Below, piece by piece: positions 18,853 through 28,212 of a stretch of 64,000 nucleotides of DNA. The position numbers and the translations under genes were made by a program. The DNA comes from Parahoeflea alexandrii. Its GTDB lineage: Bacteria; Pseudomonadota; Alphaproteobacteria; Rhizobiales; Rhizobiaceae. The stretch is taken from positions 134,575 through 198,574 of the forward strand of contig NZ_JAPWHB010000005.1 of NCBI RefSeq assembly GCF_027214025.1. The letters are read 5' to 3'. How positions within the stretch are numbered: position 1 is the stretch's first letter; every line of letters begins with the position of its first letter. The notes below the pieces were generated by a model, which was given only the letters and a program-made list of their open reading frames with translations, was not told the origin of the DNA and did not search any database.

Positions 18853-20207
18853 CAGTGGCCCTCACCTTGAGCGACCATGTCCGAGCTGATCTTCTTGCGT
18901 TCCTTGTAGACCGCGGAAGGGTTCCGGCTGGAAATGATGCCACGCGGCTTCCACACCATGATCAGAACCATGGCGAGGCCGAAAATCAGCATGCGGTACT
19001 GGGTGGGTTCGAAATCGGGACCGAAGATCTCCTTCAGGAAGCCGAGGTTGCGCAGGATCTCGATGCCGCCGATCATCACCACCGAGGCGATGACCACGCC
19101 GATCTGCGAGCCGAGACCGCCAAGCACCACGATTGCCAGGATGATGGCCGATTCGAGGAAGGTGAAGCTCTCGGGCGAGATGAACCCCTGCCTTGTGGCG
19201 AAGAACGAACCTGCGAGGCCGCCAAACATCGCGCCGATGGAGAACGCCGTCAGCTTGGTGTTGGTGGTGTTGATCCCCAGCGAACGGCAGGCGATCTCGT
19301 CTTCGCGCAGCGCTTCCCATGCCCGCCCGATCGGCAGCTTGCGCAGCCTCAGCGTGACGAAGTTGGTGATCAGCGCCAGGATCAGGATGATGTAGTAGAG
19401 ATAGATGAAGCGATGGATCGAATCGTAATCGAGGCCGAAGAATTCCGCGAAGCCGCCGGTCCGCGAAAAGTCGAGGCCAAAGAAGCTCGGCTTCGGAATG
19501 CCCGAAATTCCGTCCGGGCCGCCTGTGAACTCATACCAGTTGAGCAGCACCACCCGGATGATTTCCCCGAAGGCCAGTGTCACGATGGCGAGATAGTCGC
19601 CGCGCAGCCGGAGCACCGGATAGCCAAGGATGATCCCCCACACCGCCGCAAGCAGACCGGCCAGCGGCAGCGCCGTCCAGAATCCGATTTGAAAATATTG
19701 CGCCAGCAGCGCGAAGGAATAGGCGCCGACGGCGTAAAACGCCACATAGCCAAGGTCCAGCAAGCCGGCGAGACCGACCACGATGTTCAGGCCCCAGCCG
19801 AGCATGACATAGGTCATGATCAGGATAGCAAGGTCGATGAACTGACGGTCGCGGTCCGGATAGACGGCCATGACGATGAACGGCAGCGTGAGCGCGATCA
19901 GCAGCAGCACCGGTCCGAGCACGCGGCCGATACCCGATTTGACGCCCTCGGGGATCGAGATGCTCATTCCGCCGGTGATCGGCTTGGCAGTCTTGAACAC
20001 GAAGAGGTTCAAGAGCAACCGTCCCCCAAAGGCGATCGCAATCGCGATGAACCACAGTCCCCACCGGTAGGTAAGATCCAGGCCACCGGTGCCGATGTCG
20101 GTGCGAAGGGCGAAGAAGAAAAAGCCCAGAACGGCGACGAGGAGTGCGGCTATCGCTGCATCCTTGACGGAGTCGGCCACAAGGCCGGGTTTGACGGCGG
20201 CGCTCAT
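18852..20207 (-). CDS. livM: Branched-chain amino acid ABC transporter permease LivM
   Basis: Permease of 451 residues with about ten to twelve hydrophobic segments. It is longer than the typical LivM of about 320-420 because of an N-terminal extension with two or three extra helices (about residues 1-110). The core has GLAGLLDLGYVAFYAVGAY and the EAA-like loop AWEALREDEIACRSLGI. It is coupled to livH upstream and livG downstream by one-base TGATG overlaps. Confidence 0.93.
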   Translation of the reverse strand: MSAAVKPGLVADSVKDAAIAALLVAVLGFFFFALRTDIGTGGLDLTYRWGLWFIAIAIAFGGRLLLNLFVFKTAKPITGGMSISIPEGVKSGIGRVLGPVLLLIALTLPFIVMAVYPDRDRQFIDLAILIMTYVMLGWGLNIVVGLAGLLDLGYVAFYAVGAYSFALLAQYFQIGFWTALPLAGLLAAVWGIILGYPVLRLRGDYLAIVTLAFGEIIRVVLLNWYEFTGGPDGISGIPKPSFFGLDFSRTGGFAEFFGLDYDSIHRFIYLYYIILILALITNFVTLRLRKLPIGRAWEALREDEIACRSLGINTTNTKLTAFSIGAMFGGLAGSFFATRQGFISPESFTFLESAIILAIVVLGGLGSQIGVVIASVVMIGGIEILRNLGFLKEIFGPDFEPTQYRMLIFGLAMVLIMVWKPRGIISSRNPSAVYKERKKISSDMVAQGEGH

Positions 20208-21133
20208 CAGACTTTCTCGACTTCGGGTTTGCCAAGCAATCCGGACGGCATGAAGATCAGCACGATCACCAGGATCGAGAACGCGGCGACGTCCTTGTAC
20301 TCGACCGAGAAATACCCCGACCAGAACACTTCGATCAGGCCGATCAGAAGGCCGCCGAGCATGGCGCCCGGAAGCGAACCGATCCCGCCGAGCACGGCTG
20401 CGGTAAACGCCTTCACCCCGGCAAGGAAGCCGATGTAGAAATCGATCACGCCGTAGAGCAGCAGGAACATGAAGCCGGCCACCGCAGCAAGTGCTGCGCC
20501 CATGACGAAGGTCAGCGAAATGGTGCGGTCGACATTGACGCCGAGCAGCGCGGCCATCTTCTGATCCTGCTCGCAGGCGCGCTGCGACCGGCCCAGCGAT
20601 GTCTTGGAGATCAGCAGCGAGAAGCCGATCATCAAGGCCAGCGTCGTGGCGATGATGATCATCTGCATGTAGGACAACTGCACCGCGATAGTGCCGTTCT
20701 CGGTGACGCCTTCGATCAGCGTGACGCCGCCCTGGATCTGCGGCGGCAGCGGCTTGACGCGTGCGCCTTGCGTGATCTGGACGAAATTCTGCAGCACGAT
20801 CGACATGCCGATCGCCGTAATCAGTGGCGCCAGCCGGAAAGATCCGCGCAACGGCCTGTAGGCCAGCCGTTCCACCGTCCAGCCCCAGGCGGAGGTGAAG
20901 AGCATGGCCACCAGAAGCGTGATGAACAGGATCAGCGGCAGGGCGGAGATGCCGATGGCGACCAGCGCCAGGAACGTCGCGAGCGCGATGAACGAACCGA
21001 CCATGAAGATGTCACCATGGGCAAAGTTGATCATGCCGATGATGCCATAGACCATGGTGTAGCCGATGGCGATAAGCCCATAAATGGAGCCCAGAGTGAG
21101 CCCATTGATAAGCTGTTGAAGAAAATACTCCAT
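20207..21133 (-). CDS. livH: Branched-chain amino acid ABC transporter permease LivH
   Basis: Permease of 308 residues with about eight hydrophobic segments; INGLTLGSIYGLIAIGYTMV near the N-terminus and GMINFAHGDIFMVG are LivH signatures. The EAA-type loop includes RACEQDQKMAALLGVN. I use the ATG at 21133, where the conserved MEYFLQQLINGL begins; the frame upstream to 21175 has no family match. It is the first gene of the livHMGF operon. Confidence 0.93.
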   Translation of the reverse strand: MEYFLQQLINGLTLGSIYGLIAIGYTMVYGIIGMINFAHGDIFMVGSFIALATFLALVAIGISALPLILFITLLVAMLFTSAWGWTVERLAYRPLRGSFRLAPLITAIGMSIVLQNFVQITQGARVKPLPPQIQGGVTLIEGVTENGTIAVQLSYMQMIIIATTLALMIGFSLLISKTSLGRSQRACEQDQKMAALLGVNVDRTISLTFVMGAALAAVAGFMFLLLYGVIDFYIGFLAGVKAFTAAVLGGIGSLPGAMLGGLLIGLIEVFWSGYFSVEYKDVAAFSILVIVLIFMPSGLLGKPEVEKV

Positions 21134-21488
21134 GAGGCAGCTGTCCTCTCGTCTTTTTATGGGGAGCGCTTTCATGCGCCCTCTTTCCCCTTCCAGCCTC
21201 TATAGCGTGTTTTTGAACGGCGAGAACAGGAAAAGTTGGAGCGCTCGAGGTTTTTAGGTATTCAATCGATTTAAATGGAAACACCTAGTGAAATCCGCGG
21301 CTTTCAACATCTGTGGGCCGGAAAACAGGGGGTGTCGCACATTCATTTTGCCGTTTTGGCGCAAACTGGGCGATGCGCTCTTTATCCGTTCCGGCTTTAC
21401 TGTGCGTGGTTGCCTGTCGATTCGGCAACGCCTGCCGCGCCGGTCCCGATCGAACCGCCAGCTTTGCGTCCGGCGGACTTGCAACGGG
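21134..21488. other. Intergenic region between livH and the methyltransferase gene
   Basis: About 355 bases hold no convincing gene. The liv promoter and leader should lie in the left part, which includes an AT-rich patch around 21250-21285. I see no clear terminator for the minus-strand methyltransferase gene family upstream and no recognisable attenuator peptide. Confidence 0.45.
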
Positions 21489-22256
21489 TCAGGGTTTGAT
21501 CACGTAGCCGCCGGGAGCATTTGCCCAGGGGAAGCGCTTGACGGGCAGGGATTGCCCTCTCCTGGCGGCAAACTCGTCCCAGGCCCTGGTTTCTCCCGGC
21601 CATTTGCTGGTGGCATATTCATCGAGGATCAGGACGCCGCCGGGAACGAGCCGGTCCCAGCAATTCTCGAGAATTGCATAGGTGGGTTCATAGATATCGA
21701 CGTCGATGTTGATCAGGCAGAAGCGGGCTTCGGAATTGGCCTTGAGCCACGCGGGCAGGCTTTCGACGATGTTTCCGATGATGATGCTGCCACGGTTGGC
21801 CGGTATGACCGAATCCTGGTTGTGAAGCTCAAGGAGCAGCTTGAATTCCTCGAGAAACGAACTTGAGCTCAACCCGCCGGTCCTTTTTTCCACCGACGTG
21901 TCTTCGTCCCCGTCCTGTGGCGCCAGTTCCGGAAAGCCCCCGAACGTATCGAAGCCGATCACCTTCTTGTGGGTTGCGGTTGGCGTCAGGGTCTCGATGA
22001 ACTTGTGCCATGTGAAGTAGGATCGACCGAAGTAGACACCGAAATCGATATAATGTCCGGGCAGGTCCATGGTCAGCTTGAACAGTTCGTAGTGCGCCAA
22101 TTGTCGGATGAAGCTCCTGCGGCTCGCATAGACCGGCACAAGGTCCAGGTAGTGGCGCAAGTCGTGCGGGTACTTGTCCGTTATCGCCTTCAGTTTCTCG
22201 AAAAATGAATCTTCTCCGCTGGAGGGGTAAAAAAACATGTCTTCGGAAGAGCTCAT
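21489..22256 (-). CDS. TylF/MycF-type O-methyltransferase
   Basis: The 255-residue protein belongs to the macrocin-O-methyltransferase-like (TylF) SAM-dependent family. Motif I is the YIDFGVYFGRSYFTW segment, then VIGFDTFGGFPEL, and the metal/acid motif appears in FCLINIDVDIYEPTYAILE with GGVLILDEYA. TylF methylates sugar hydroxyls with Mg(II); members are common in surface polysaccharide clusters. It lies on the same strand as two glycosyltransferases with a 154-base gap, so a sugar of a glycan is a plausible target. Confidence 0.85.
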   Translation of the reverse strand: MSSSEDMFFYPSSGEDSFFEKLKAITDKYPHDLRHYLDLVPVYASRRSFIRQLAHYELFKLTMDLPGHYIDFGVYFGRSYFTWHKFIETLTPTATHKKVIGFDTFGGFPELAPQDGDEDTSVEKRTGGLSSSSFLEEFKLLLELHNQDSVIPANRGSIIIGNIVESLPAWLKANSEARFCLINIDVDIYEPTYAILENCWDRLVPGGVLILDEYATSKWPGETRAWDEFAARRGQSLPVKRFPWANAPGGYVIKP

Positions 22257-22410
22257 CTTGGATTGTTCCTTGCGTTCGAGTGCGGTCTCGAGTCGGGGAG
22301 GTCATGGGAGGCTACGGCGATTCCGGAAGCCGGGTTCAGTGCGCATCACAGATCATAGCCAGGGCAGTGATATCCGCACCCCGGGCTTATCGGGGATCTG
22401 GTTCCGTTCA

Positions 22411-23580
22411 TTACAGCAAACGGCTCTCGAGCAGATGAATGGGAAACATCATGGTGTCGAGGATACCATAATACTCCGCTGTGGATTCGGCGGCGCCGAT
22501 ACCCATGTCAAATCGGAGTTCGTTGTTGTGGAACCCGACAAAGTACGGAATGTCGGTGCGGAACTTGTATTTCGGTTCGAATGAGGAGAGGGCGTCTTTG
22601 CCGCGCCACTCAAGAATTGCCTTCCGGTAGGCATCCTTGCGGGCTTCGAAGATCTTGCGATCAGGCTGGCTCTCGCAATCAAGCGCGCAGGCCTTGATGA
22701 AATTGTCTTCCCACGCAGTGATTTCGATGCCCTGCTCCTGCTTGAAGGCTTCGATCACATGGCCAATCTGCGCGGTGATCCCGAGTTCGATGGGGAAGGG
22801 AAAATTCGCTGCTTCGATCTTTCCATCCATTTCCCGGAGGAAGGTTTCAATCACGGTGCGCGCCAATTTCTCGTCCCGCAATCCCATCGTGTTTGACGCC
22901 TTGCAAGCTCCGAACACCGACATTGGACGCTCAAAATATACAAAACTGTTACCCACCATCAACGTCCGGCAGATATTGTCGTAATCGACGATCGGATGTC
23001 CAAAATACTGACCCGAAAAGGTGTTGCGGATGTCTTCGAGCAGGGTGCGCCTGACTGCACCATGATAGACTCCGAAAGGACATTTCGGCCGGTCGGAGGC
23101 ATCTTCCCAGAAGAACAGCTTGCGGATCATGTCTTCTTTCTTGATCCTGATCAGATGGTTCCCACACGATACCTTGGTGATCTCGGGGCCACTGCGTGCT
23201 TCAGGCCAGATGAAATGGAGCCGTCCCCACGTCAGCGCATCCGCAGTGGGCACGACCATCTTGGTAACGCGGATCACCTCGCAAAGCTCAGGATCAAGAT
23301 AGTCGTCATCCCCGATATAGCTGATCCATTCGCCCGATGTTTCCCTGACGATCCGCTCCCAGTTCGCCCGCATCGACAGCACCTGGTCTTGGGGCGGCAG
23401 CAGCTTGAGCCTTGGGTCGGCGCAGTTGGCGACAAACTCTGCCAGCGGTGCGGCATCATCGGAATTGTCCGCCAGAACCACTTCGAAGTCGTCCCGTTCG
23501 GAAGTCAGCATTTCGCGCACCGCCGACATGGCATAGATTTGCCGATTGCGGGTAGGGATGCAGATTGAAAGCAACGTCAT
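22411..23580 (-). CDS. Family 2-like glycosyltransferase
   Basis: The 389-residue protein begins with the GT-A nucleotide-sugar fold: LLSICIPTRNRQ near the N-terminus, VVLADNSDD, and ISYIGDDDYLDP as the DXD-type metal motif. The C-terminal half (about 130-389) is not a standard conserved domain. It overlaps the upstream glycosyltransferase by four bases and shares its layout, including the segments AVRRTLLEDI, GQYFGHPIVDYDNIC and SVFGACKASNT, so the two are paralogues. Donor and acceptor are unknown; no membrane segment is apparent. Confidence 0.85.
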   Translation of the reverse strand: MTLLSICIPTRNRQIYAMSAVREMLTSERDDFEVVLADNSDDAAPLAEFVANCADPRLKLLPPQDQVLSMRANWERIVRETSGEWISYIGDDDYLDPELCEVIRVTKMVVPTADALTWGRLHFIWPEARSGPEITKVSCGNHLIRIKKEDMIRKLFFWEDASDRPKCPFGVYHGAVRRTLLEDIRNTFSGQYFGHPIVDYDNICRTLMVGNSFVYFERPMSVFGACKASNTMGLRDEKLARTVIETFLREMDGKIEAANFPFPIELGITAQIGHVIEAFKQEQGIEITAWEDNFIKACALDCESQPDRKIFEARKDAYRKAILEWRGKDALSSFEPKYKFRTDIPYFVGFHNNELRFDMGIGAAESTAEYYGILDTMMFPIHLLESRLL

Positions 23581-24785
23581 GCCGCAAACGCCTGTCTTGC
23601 CGAAACCAGATATTTGACCGGCATCAGGAAGGATTCAGCAAAGTGATAGAACTCGGCAGGCGTCTTGATCTTCGGGAGCCCGCTCTCGCGGATATACAGA
23701 TATCCGCGGTGCACTCCGGTGAGCTCGTTTTGTGACTTTGCCGGAGTGAAGTGTTCAGGCGGATTGAAATGGGCAGCCCAGGCACCGTCCTCAAATGCTG
23801 CAAAACCCCTTTTCAACCCTTCAACCTTGATCCGGTATTCCTCAATCGTTCGCGACATCAGGCATTCCTGCATCGCCGAATGGGCGAAATTCTCCTGGAA
23901 CCCTTCATTCTCGACGCCGTACTTGCGGCAGAACCACCAGGTTGCTGCTGCAATCGACGAAATGATGGCAAGCCCGGGCAGCCTGGGCGAGAATGGGAAG
24001 TCTTCGTTCTCGATCCGCTCGTGACTGCCAAGTTCGCTATAGTATTCATCGACAAGCTTCTGCATGACTTCAAAGGACTGAGTGCTGGACGAGTTGGACG
24101 CAGCACAGGCTCCGAGGACTGAAAACGGCCGCTGGCAGTAAATCATCGACTTGGCTTCGAGTATAACCTTGCAGATATTGTCAAAATCTACGGTCGGATT
24201 CTCGAAATAGCGATTGCTGAATTTTCGCTTGATTCGCTCCATCAGCGAACGGCGGACCGCGCCATGGTAGATACCGAACCCGCCTGCAGGGCGTCTTTCC
24301 CGTTGGCTCCAGCGATACAATTGATCACGCATGATCTTCCTGTCGGGAACATGAGTGCCATGGCCAACCGGCACTGCAGCGAGTGTTGCAATTATGCGGT
24401 TGTCCGGCCAGTTGAAGTTCAGGCGAGCCCAGCCCACCACTTCAAGATCTGGCTGATCGCGCTCATAGCGCCTGAGAAGCTGAAGAACGCCTGGATCGAT
24501 ATGGTCGTCGTCGCCGATCATCGTGATCCAGCGGCCACGCACTTCGGGAATGGTGCGTTCCCAGTTGTCGACCATCGGCAGAACCGTGCCGGTTGGCGGC
24601 AGCAACCTGAAGCGGCTGTCGTTCAACTGGGTCCGGAAATAGTCGTCGAGAATGGTGGCATCGTCGGAATTGTCGGCGACGATGACTTCGAAATCCGTTT
24701 CGTCCGATTCCGCAATGGCCTTGATGGCTTCGATGCAGTAGCGCTGCCTGTTCCGCGTGGGGATACAGATCGTGTAATACACCAA
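23577..24785 (-). CDS. Family 2-like glycosyltransferase, paralogue of the next gene
   Basis: A 402-residue GT-A protein: YTICIPTRNRQ, VIVADNSDD and ITMIGDDDHIDP match the paralogue at 22411-23580, as do AVRRSLMERIKRKFSN, NPTVDFDNIC and SVLGACAASNS in the C-terminal half. The shared C-terminal half suggests a duplicated dedicated enzyme pair adding similar sugars. It is translationally coupled (ATGA) to its paralogue. Upstream there is 148 bases to the next gene on the same strand. Confidence 0.85.
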   Translation of the reverse strand: MVYYTICIPTRNRQRYCIEAIKAIAESDETDFEVIVADNSDDATILDDYFRTQLNDSRFRLLPPTGTVLPMVDNWERTIPEVRGRWITMIGDDDHIDPGVLQLLRRYERDQPDLEVVGWARLNFNWPDNRIIATLAAVPVGHGTHVPDRKIMRDQLYRWSQRERRPAGGFGIYHGAVRRSLMERIKRKFSNRYFENPTVDFDNICKVILEAKSMIYCQRPFSVLGACAASNSSSTQSFEVMQKLVDEYYSELGSHERIENEDFPFSPRLPGLAIISSIAAATWWFCRKYGVENEGFQENFAHSAMQECLMSRTIEEYRIKVEGLKRGFAAFEDGAWAAHFNPPEHFTPAKSQNELTGVHRGYLYIRESGLPKIKTPAEFYHFAESFLMPVKYLVSARQAFAA

Positions 24786-24933
24786 AGTTGAAGCTCCTGT
24801 CTGGCAACAAACGCCAAGTATACGCTCGCAAAATTAGCTTGCGTGACGCTGACCCGAAGTGGCGACGCCCGCCCGGGCGATCCGGCGGAGGCGGAACCGG
24901 TGGCGCGGCGCATGGGTAACCCTCGATCTGTCG

Positions 24934-26172
24934 TCAGGCGTTGGAGGTTTCGGGCGTCCCCGGTGCGAGGTCAAGATCGGGATAGCAGGCCAGGAAATGG
25001 GCGAGGCTGCCCTTGGAGGCCGCCTGGCCCGTCTGCGGTGAGGGATTCTCACCCTGCGGCCCGCCCTGCAGCGCCTCGTACCAGTCGCGTGGCGTGGGAC
25101 CGAGCGCTCCGGCAAAATCGGGTCTCCGCTTAGGCTGATGCATGGCTTCCTGCCACAGGCCACGAAAAGCGGCGATGGAGCGATCCGGTGTTTTCTGCTC
25201 GAGCACCTCCGCCCGCGCCGTCTCGCCCATCCGGCGCACCTCGTCCGGGTGCTCAAGCATCCAGTTCAGCAGTTGGATGGCGTGGTCGACCGACGTTGCG
25301 ACCAGGCCGGTCTCGCCATCGCGCACGATCTCCAGCTCGCAGGGGTTGGCGAAGACCAGCGGCGCGCATCCCAGCGACATCGCCTCGACAAGTGCGTTCT
25401 CCGCGGTGCCGAAGTGAAACGGCTGCAGCAGGTAGAGAAAAACCGATGTCCGCGACAGTGCCGCCCGCGGATCCCCGGTGTGGCCCCGCAGCCGAAGCCG
25501 CTCCGGATGCTTCATCGCCGCGACCGCGTCGCGGACCGGGCTCTGGGCGCCAACGTCTCCCCAGACATCGACCCTCGCGCCCTCGCGCTCCAGCCGGTCG
25601 GCGACCTGCATCATCGCCGGGCTCATCTTGGTGAACTCGACGGTGCCGAGGTAGCTGATGCCGCATTTCTCACGGTCGGGACCCTCGCCGGCGCCGGAGC
25701 CTGCATGGACAAAGCCGCTGTTGATGACGGCTGTCCGCTCAAGGCCGTAAGATGCTGGCCCGGACAGGTTGGGGGCAAGCCTGGAGCAGGCCGAGGTGAA
25801 GACGAACCGGTCGGCCGCCGCGACCAGTCCTGCCGGAATGAACGGTGCGGCGATGCCGGAGACATGGCTCCAGAACACCGACCGCATCGCGGGCAGGGGC
25901 GGGCCGGCGAGCAGCCCGCACATCAGCGGATGGTTCCACCATTCGAACTGGACGATGTCGGCGCTATCCATCAGCTCGCCGATCGTCTGACGGTCCGGGG
26001 CAATCGTGACATCGGCGCCGGTCTCGCGGATGTCATCCAGGTGCCGGTGGTCGCGCGGCTCTTCGAGAAGCACGTAGTGGCGGCCGGCGGCTTCGCTGTC
26101 CGCAGCGCACAGGGCCGCATGTGCCTTGCCCACACCCCCGCCCAGATGCGGGGTGATGTGGACGATTTTCAT
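24934..26172 (-). CDS. GT-B type glycosyltransferase (family 4-like)
   Basis: The 412-residue protein starts IVHITPHLGGGVGKAHAAL, a glycine-rich loop of GT-B (family 4-like) transferases. The C-terminal lobe has a donor-binding helix pattern (FGTAENALVEAMSLGCAPLV, then GLVATSVDHAIQLLNWML). The usual E-x7-E motif is seen as E in TAENALVEAM. The start at 26172 is chosen because the family loop begins right there and the ATG overlaps the radical SAM gene stop by four bases; a much longer frame upstream is a GC-rich artefact. Confidence 0.85.
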   Translation of the reverse strand: MKIVHITPHLGGGVGKAHAALCAADSEAAGRHYVLLEEPRDHRHLDDIRETGADVTIAPDRQTIGELMDSADIVQFEWWNHPLMCGLLAGPPLPAMRSVFWSHVSGIAAPFIPAGLVAAADRFVFTSACSRLAPNLSGPASYGLERTAVINSGFVHAGSGAGEGPDREKCGISYLGTVEFTKMSPAMMQVADRLEREGARVDVWGDVGAQSPVRDAVAAMKHPERLRLRGHTGDPRAALSRTSVFLYLLQPFHFGTAENALVEAMSLGCAPLVFANPCELEIVRDGETGLVATSVDHAIQLLNWMLEHPDEVRRMGETARAEVLEQKTPDRSIAAFRGLWQEAMHQPKRRPDFAGALGPTPRDWYEALQGGPQGENPSPQTGQAASKGSLAHFLACYPDLDLAPGTPETSNA

Positions 26173-27245
26173 TCGGCGGCGATGACCGGGGCGGCGCGCT
26201 TGGCGCCGGGCGCCGAGACGTCGGGGTCGAGCTTGACCATCTCGCGGAACCGTTCGAGCAGCATCGGCCGGTACGGGTCGATATTGTCGGGCAGGCAATG
26301 GCTCAACTGGCCGCAACTGCCGCAGGTGCCGTTCTCGCAACGGCGGCCCTCAAGGTGCTGCAGCCTGAGCGCGTTCATCTTGTCGGAATTCCAGACCTCT
26401 CGGATCGACTGGCTCTTGACGTCGCCGATGATGAGATCGCGCGACCAGTCGAGGAAGCAGGAACTGACCAGCCCGTCCGGGTTCACCGACATGGAATAGA
26501 AGATGTAGGGGCAGGTTTCCGTGTTGGAGACTTCCTGCTGGTAGATGCCTTTCTCGATCTTCACGCCGGTGTGCTTCTCGATGTCGAATTCGGGCCAGCA
26601 GGGGGCAAAGTTCTCGACGAAGATCCGGTCGCAATGGTCGCCGAAGGTGTCGAAGAATTTCTCCCGCTCGCCCGGTTCCAGCAATTCGCCGGGGATCTTG
26701 ATCGAGATCTCCATGTCGCCCTTGTTGGCGTAGACCCATTTGACGTTCTCGACAAAGCTATCGAAATCGAAGTTGAACTTGGTGAAGCGCTGATAGGTGT
26801 TCTTGTTCATGCCGTCGACGGAGATGTTGATCTTGTCGAGGCCGGCCTCGATGACGGGGCCCATTCGCTCGGGCGTCAGGAAGGTGCCGTTGGTGGTTGT
26901 GTCGATGTAGTCGACATGGCCGCTCTGCTTGGCATAGGCGATCATGTCGGCCAGCCGCTTGTTGAGGAACGGCTCGCCGTCCTTGTACATCCGCAAGACC
27001 TTGATCGGTTTGCCGAACTCGGCGAGGTCGTCGATGATCTTGGTGAAGAGGTCATACTTCATCGCACCCTGGAACCTGCCGGTATCGGCGATCATGTCCC
27101 GGTGTCCGGTCGGGCAGAACGTGCATTTGAAATTGCAGGCGCTCGAGGGATCCACGAACACCACGAAGGGCGTCTCGAGCGGAATGACAGTTTCCAGCGC
27201 GGTCCTGTCCTCGAGGTTGATCCGCGGTTTCAGCTGAGCTTTCAT
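26169..27245 (-). CDS. Radical SAM/SPASM domain enzyme
   Basis: The 358-residue protein has the radical SAM [4Fe-4S] motif CxxxCxxC at C37, C41 and C44 (SACNFKCTFCPTG), a GDGEP-like segment (YKDGEPFLN), and a C-terminal SPASM-type cysteine-rich region (CPYIFYSMSV, SSCFLDWSRD, then CENGTCGSCGQLSHC) for auxiliary clusters. SPASM enzymes modify peptides, sugars or alcohols. It is coupled by ATGA overlaps to both neighbours, an epimerase and a glycosyltransferase, which favours a carbohydrate or glycan-precursor reaction over a peptide one. No small precursor peptide gene is apparent nearby. Confidence 0.87.
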   Translation of the reverse strand: MKAQLKPRINLEDRTALETVIPLETPFVVFVDPSSACNFKCTFCPTGHRDMIADTGRFQGAMKYDLFTKIIDDLAEFGKPIKVLRMYKDGEPFLNKRLADMIAYAKQSGHVDYIDTTTNGTFLTPERMGPVIEAGLDKINISVDGMNKNTYQRFTKFNFDFDSFVENVKWVYANKGDMEISIKIPGELLEPGEREKFFDTFGDHCDRIFVENFAPCWPEFDIEKHTGVKIEKGIYQQEVSNTETCPYIFYSMSVNPDGLVSSCFLDWSRDLIIGDVKSQSIREVWNSDKMNALRLQHLEGRRCENGTCGSCGQLSHCLPDNIDPYRPMLLERFREMVKLDPDVSAPGAKRAAPVIAAE

Positions 27246-28105
27246 GACCGTGCGTCCCTTTTTGATCCTTCAAAGACATGATTTGGCACACCAACCACCG
27301 CGGAAGGATCGCGCGGATGGGGTTGGTGGGTTCCGAACTCGAGCAAGTCGCGCCGCCCGTACCGGTCGGCGATGCTCTCGGCGAACTGGCGAACACTCAC
27401 CGCTTGACCTGAACAAATGTTGATTGCGCCAGCCTGACCAGTGTCCACGACGCCGGCGATGCGGGCGCCTGCAACCGCGACATCGAGATAATCGCGCAAC
27501 TGGGTGCCTGCCCCGAGTTTGGCTGTCTCGCCCGCTTCAAGGCATCGCCTGAGATAGGGGTAGAGACGTTTCTCATTCTCTCCCTCGCCATACAGGTAGA
27601 ACAGCCGGCACCAGGAAAACAGCACACCGGTGTCTTTGAAGAGGGCGTCCAGGATTTCGAACAGCGCCAGCTTGCAGGCGCCGTAGACCGTGGTCGGTGC
27701 GGTCGGCGAACCGACCTCAAGCCTTTCTGAAGGCAGCGCGTATTCCATACAGGTTCCCACCCCGACGAAATGCCGGACGCCGGCCCGCGCCGCACCTTGC
27801 GCCATCCGGAAGCTGCCCGAGACACAGGCAGCGTTTTTCTCGGAATCGAGGTAATCGGCGGGGTTCACGTACCAGGCCGCATGCACGACGGCATCCACCC
27901 CCTCGCAGGCCTCGGTCCACCAGTCGACCGATTGGGCAAACAGGTCCTGGCATTGCACGACCGTGGCGTCCGGGAACCTCGATGCAAGCCGCACCGCGGC
28001 TTCGGGCCGGGCCACGAGCCGCAAGGCGTGCCCCTTTCCCGAAAGCTGGTTGACGATCTGCGCACCGACAAAGCCGCTTGCGCCGCTGACAAGAACGACG
28101 CTCAA
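27242..28105 (-). CDS. NAD-dependent epimerase/dehydratase (extended SDR), TTG start
   Basis: The 287-residue protein has the Rossmann loop GASGFVGAQIV (GxxGxxG at residues 8-14) and a YGACKLA active-site motif (YxxxK, near residue 137), the extended SDR pattern of nucleotide-sugar epimerases and dehydratases. A TTG start at 28105 is the only usable codon, because the dinucleotide loop begins within eight residues and an in-frame TAA lies a few codons upstream. Product (4-reductase, epimerase or dehydratase) cannot be told. It is first in the minus-strand arm of the cluster. Confidence 0.87.
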   Translation of the reverse strand: MSVVLVSGASGFVGAQIVNQLSGKGHALRLVARPEAAVRLASRFPDATVVQCQDLFAQSVDWWTEACEGVDAVVHAAWYVNPADYLDSEKNAACVSGSFRMAQGAARAGVRHFVGVGTCMEYALPSERLEVGSPTAPTTVYGACKLALFEILDALFKDTGVLFSWCRLFYLYGEGENEKRLYPYLRRCLEAGETAKLGAGTQLRDYLDVAVAGARIAGVVDTGQAGAINICSGQAVSVRQFAESIADRYGRRDLLEFGTHQPHPRDPSAVVGVPNHVFEGSKRDARS

Positions 28106-28212
28106 GGCAAGGCCCGGAAAAGCTTAAGGGTGTTATTTGCCGCCACGAGACGTGTCCTGTCCGGGGAATCTGATTCTCTCATGCAGTGTCGCACAAGGGA
28201 AGCGGTCCAAAC

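Noticed and set aside
18840-20438. Long plus-strand open frame of 532 codons opposite livM
   Set aside because: Low complexity, rich in H, D, Q and R, antisense to an obvious permease.
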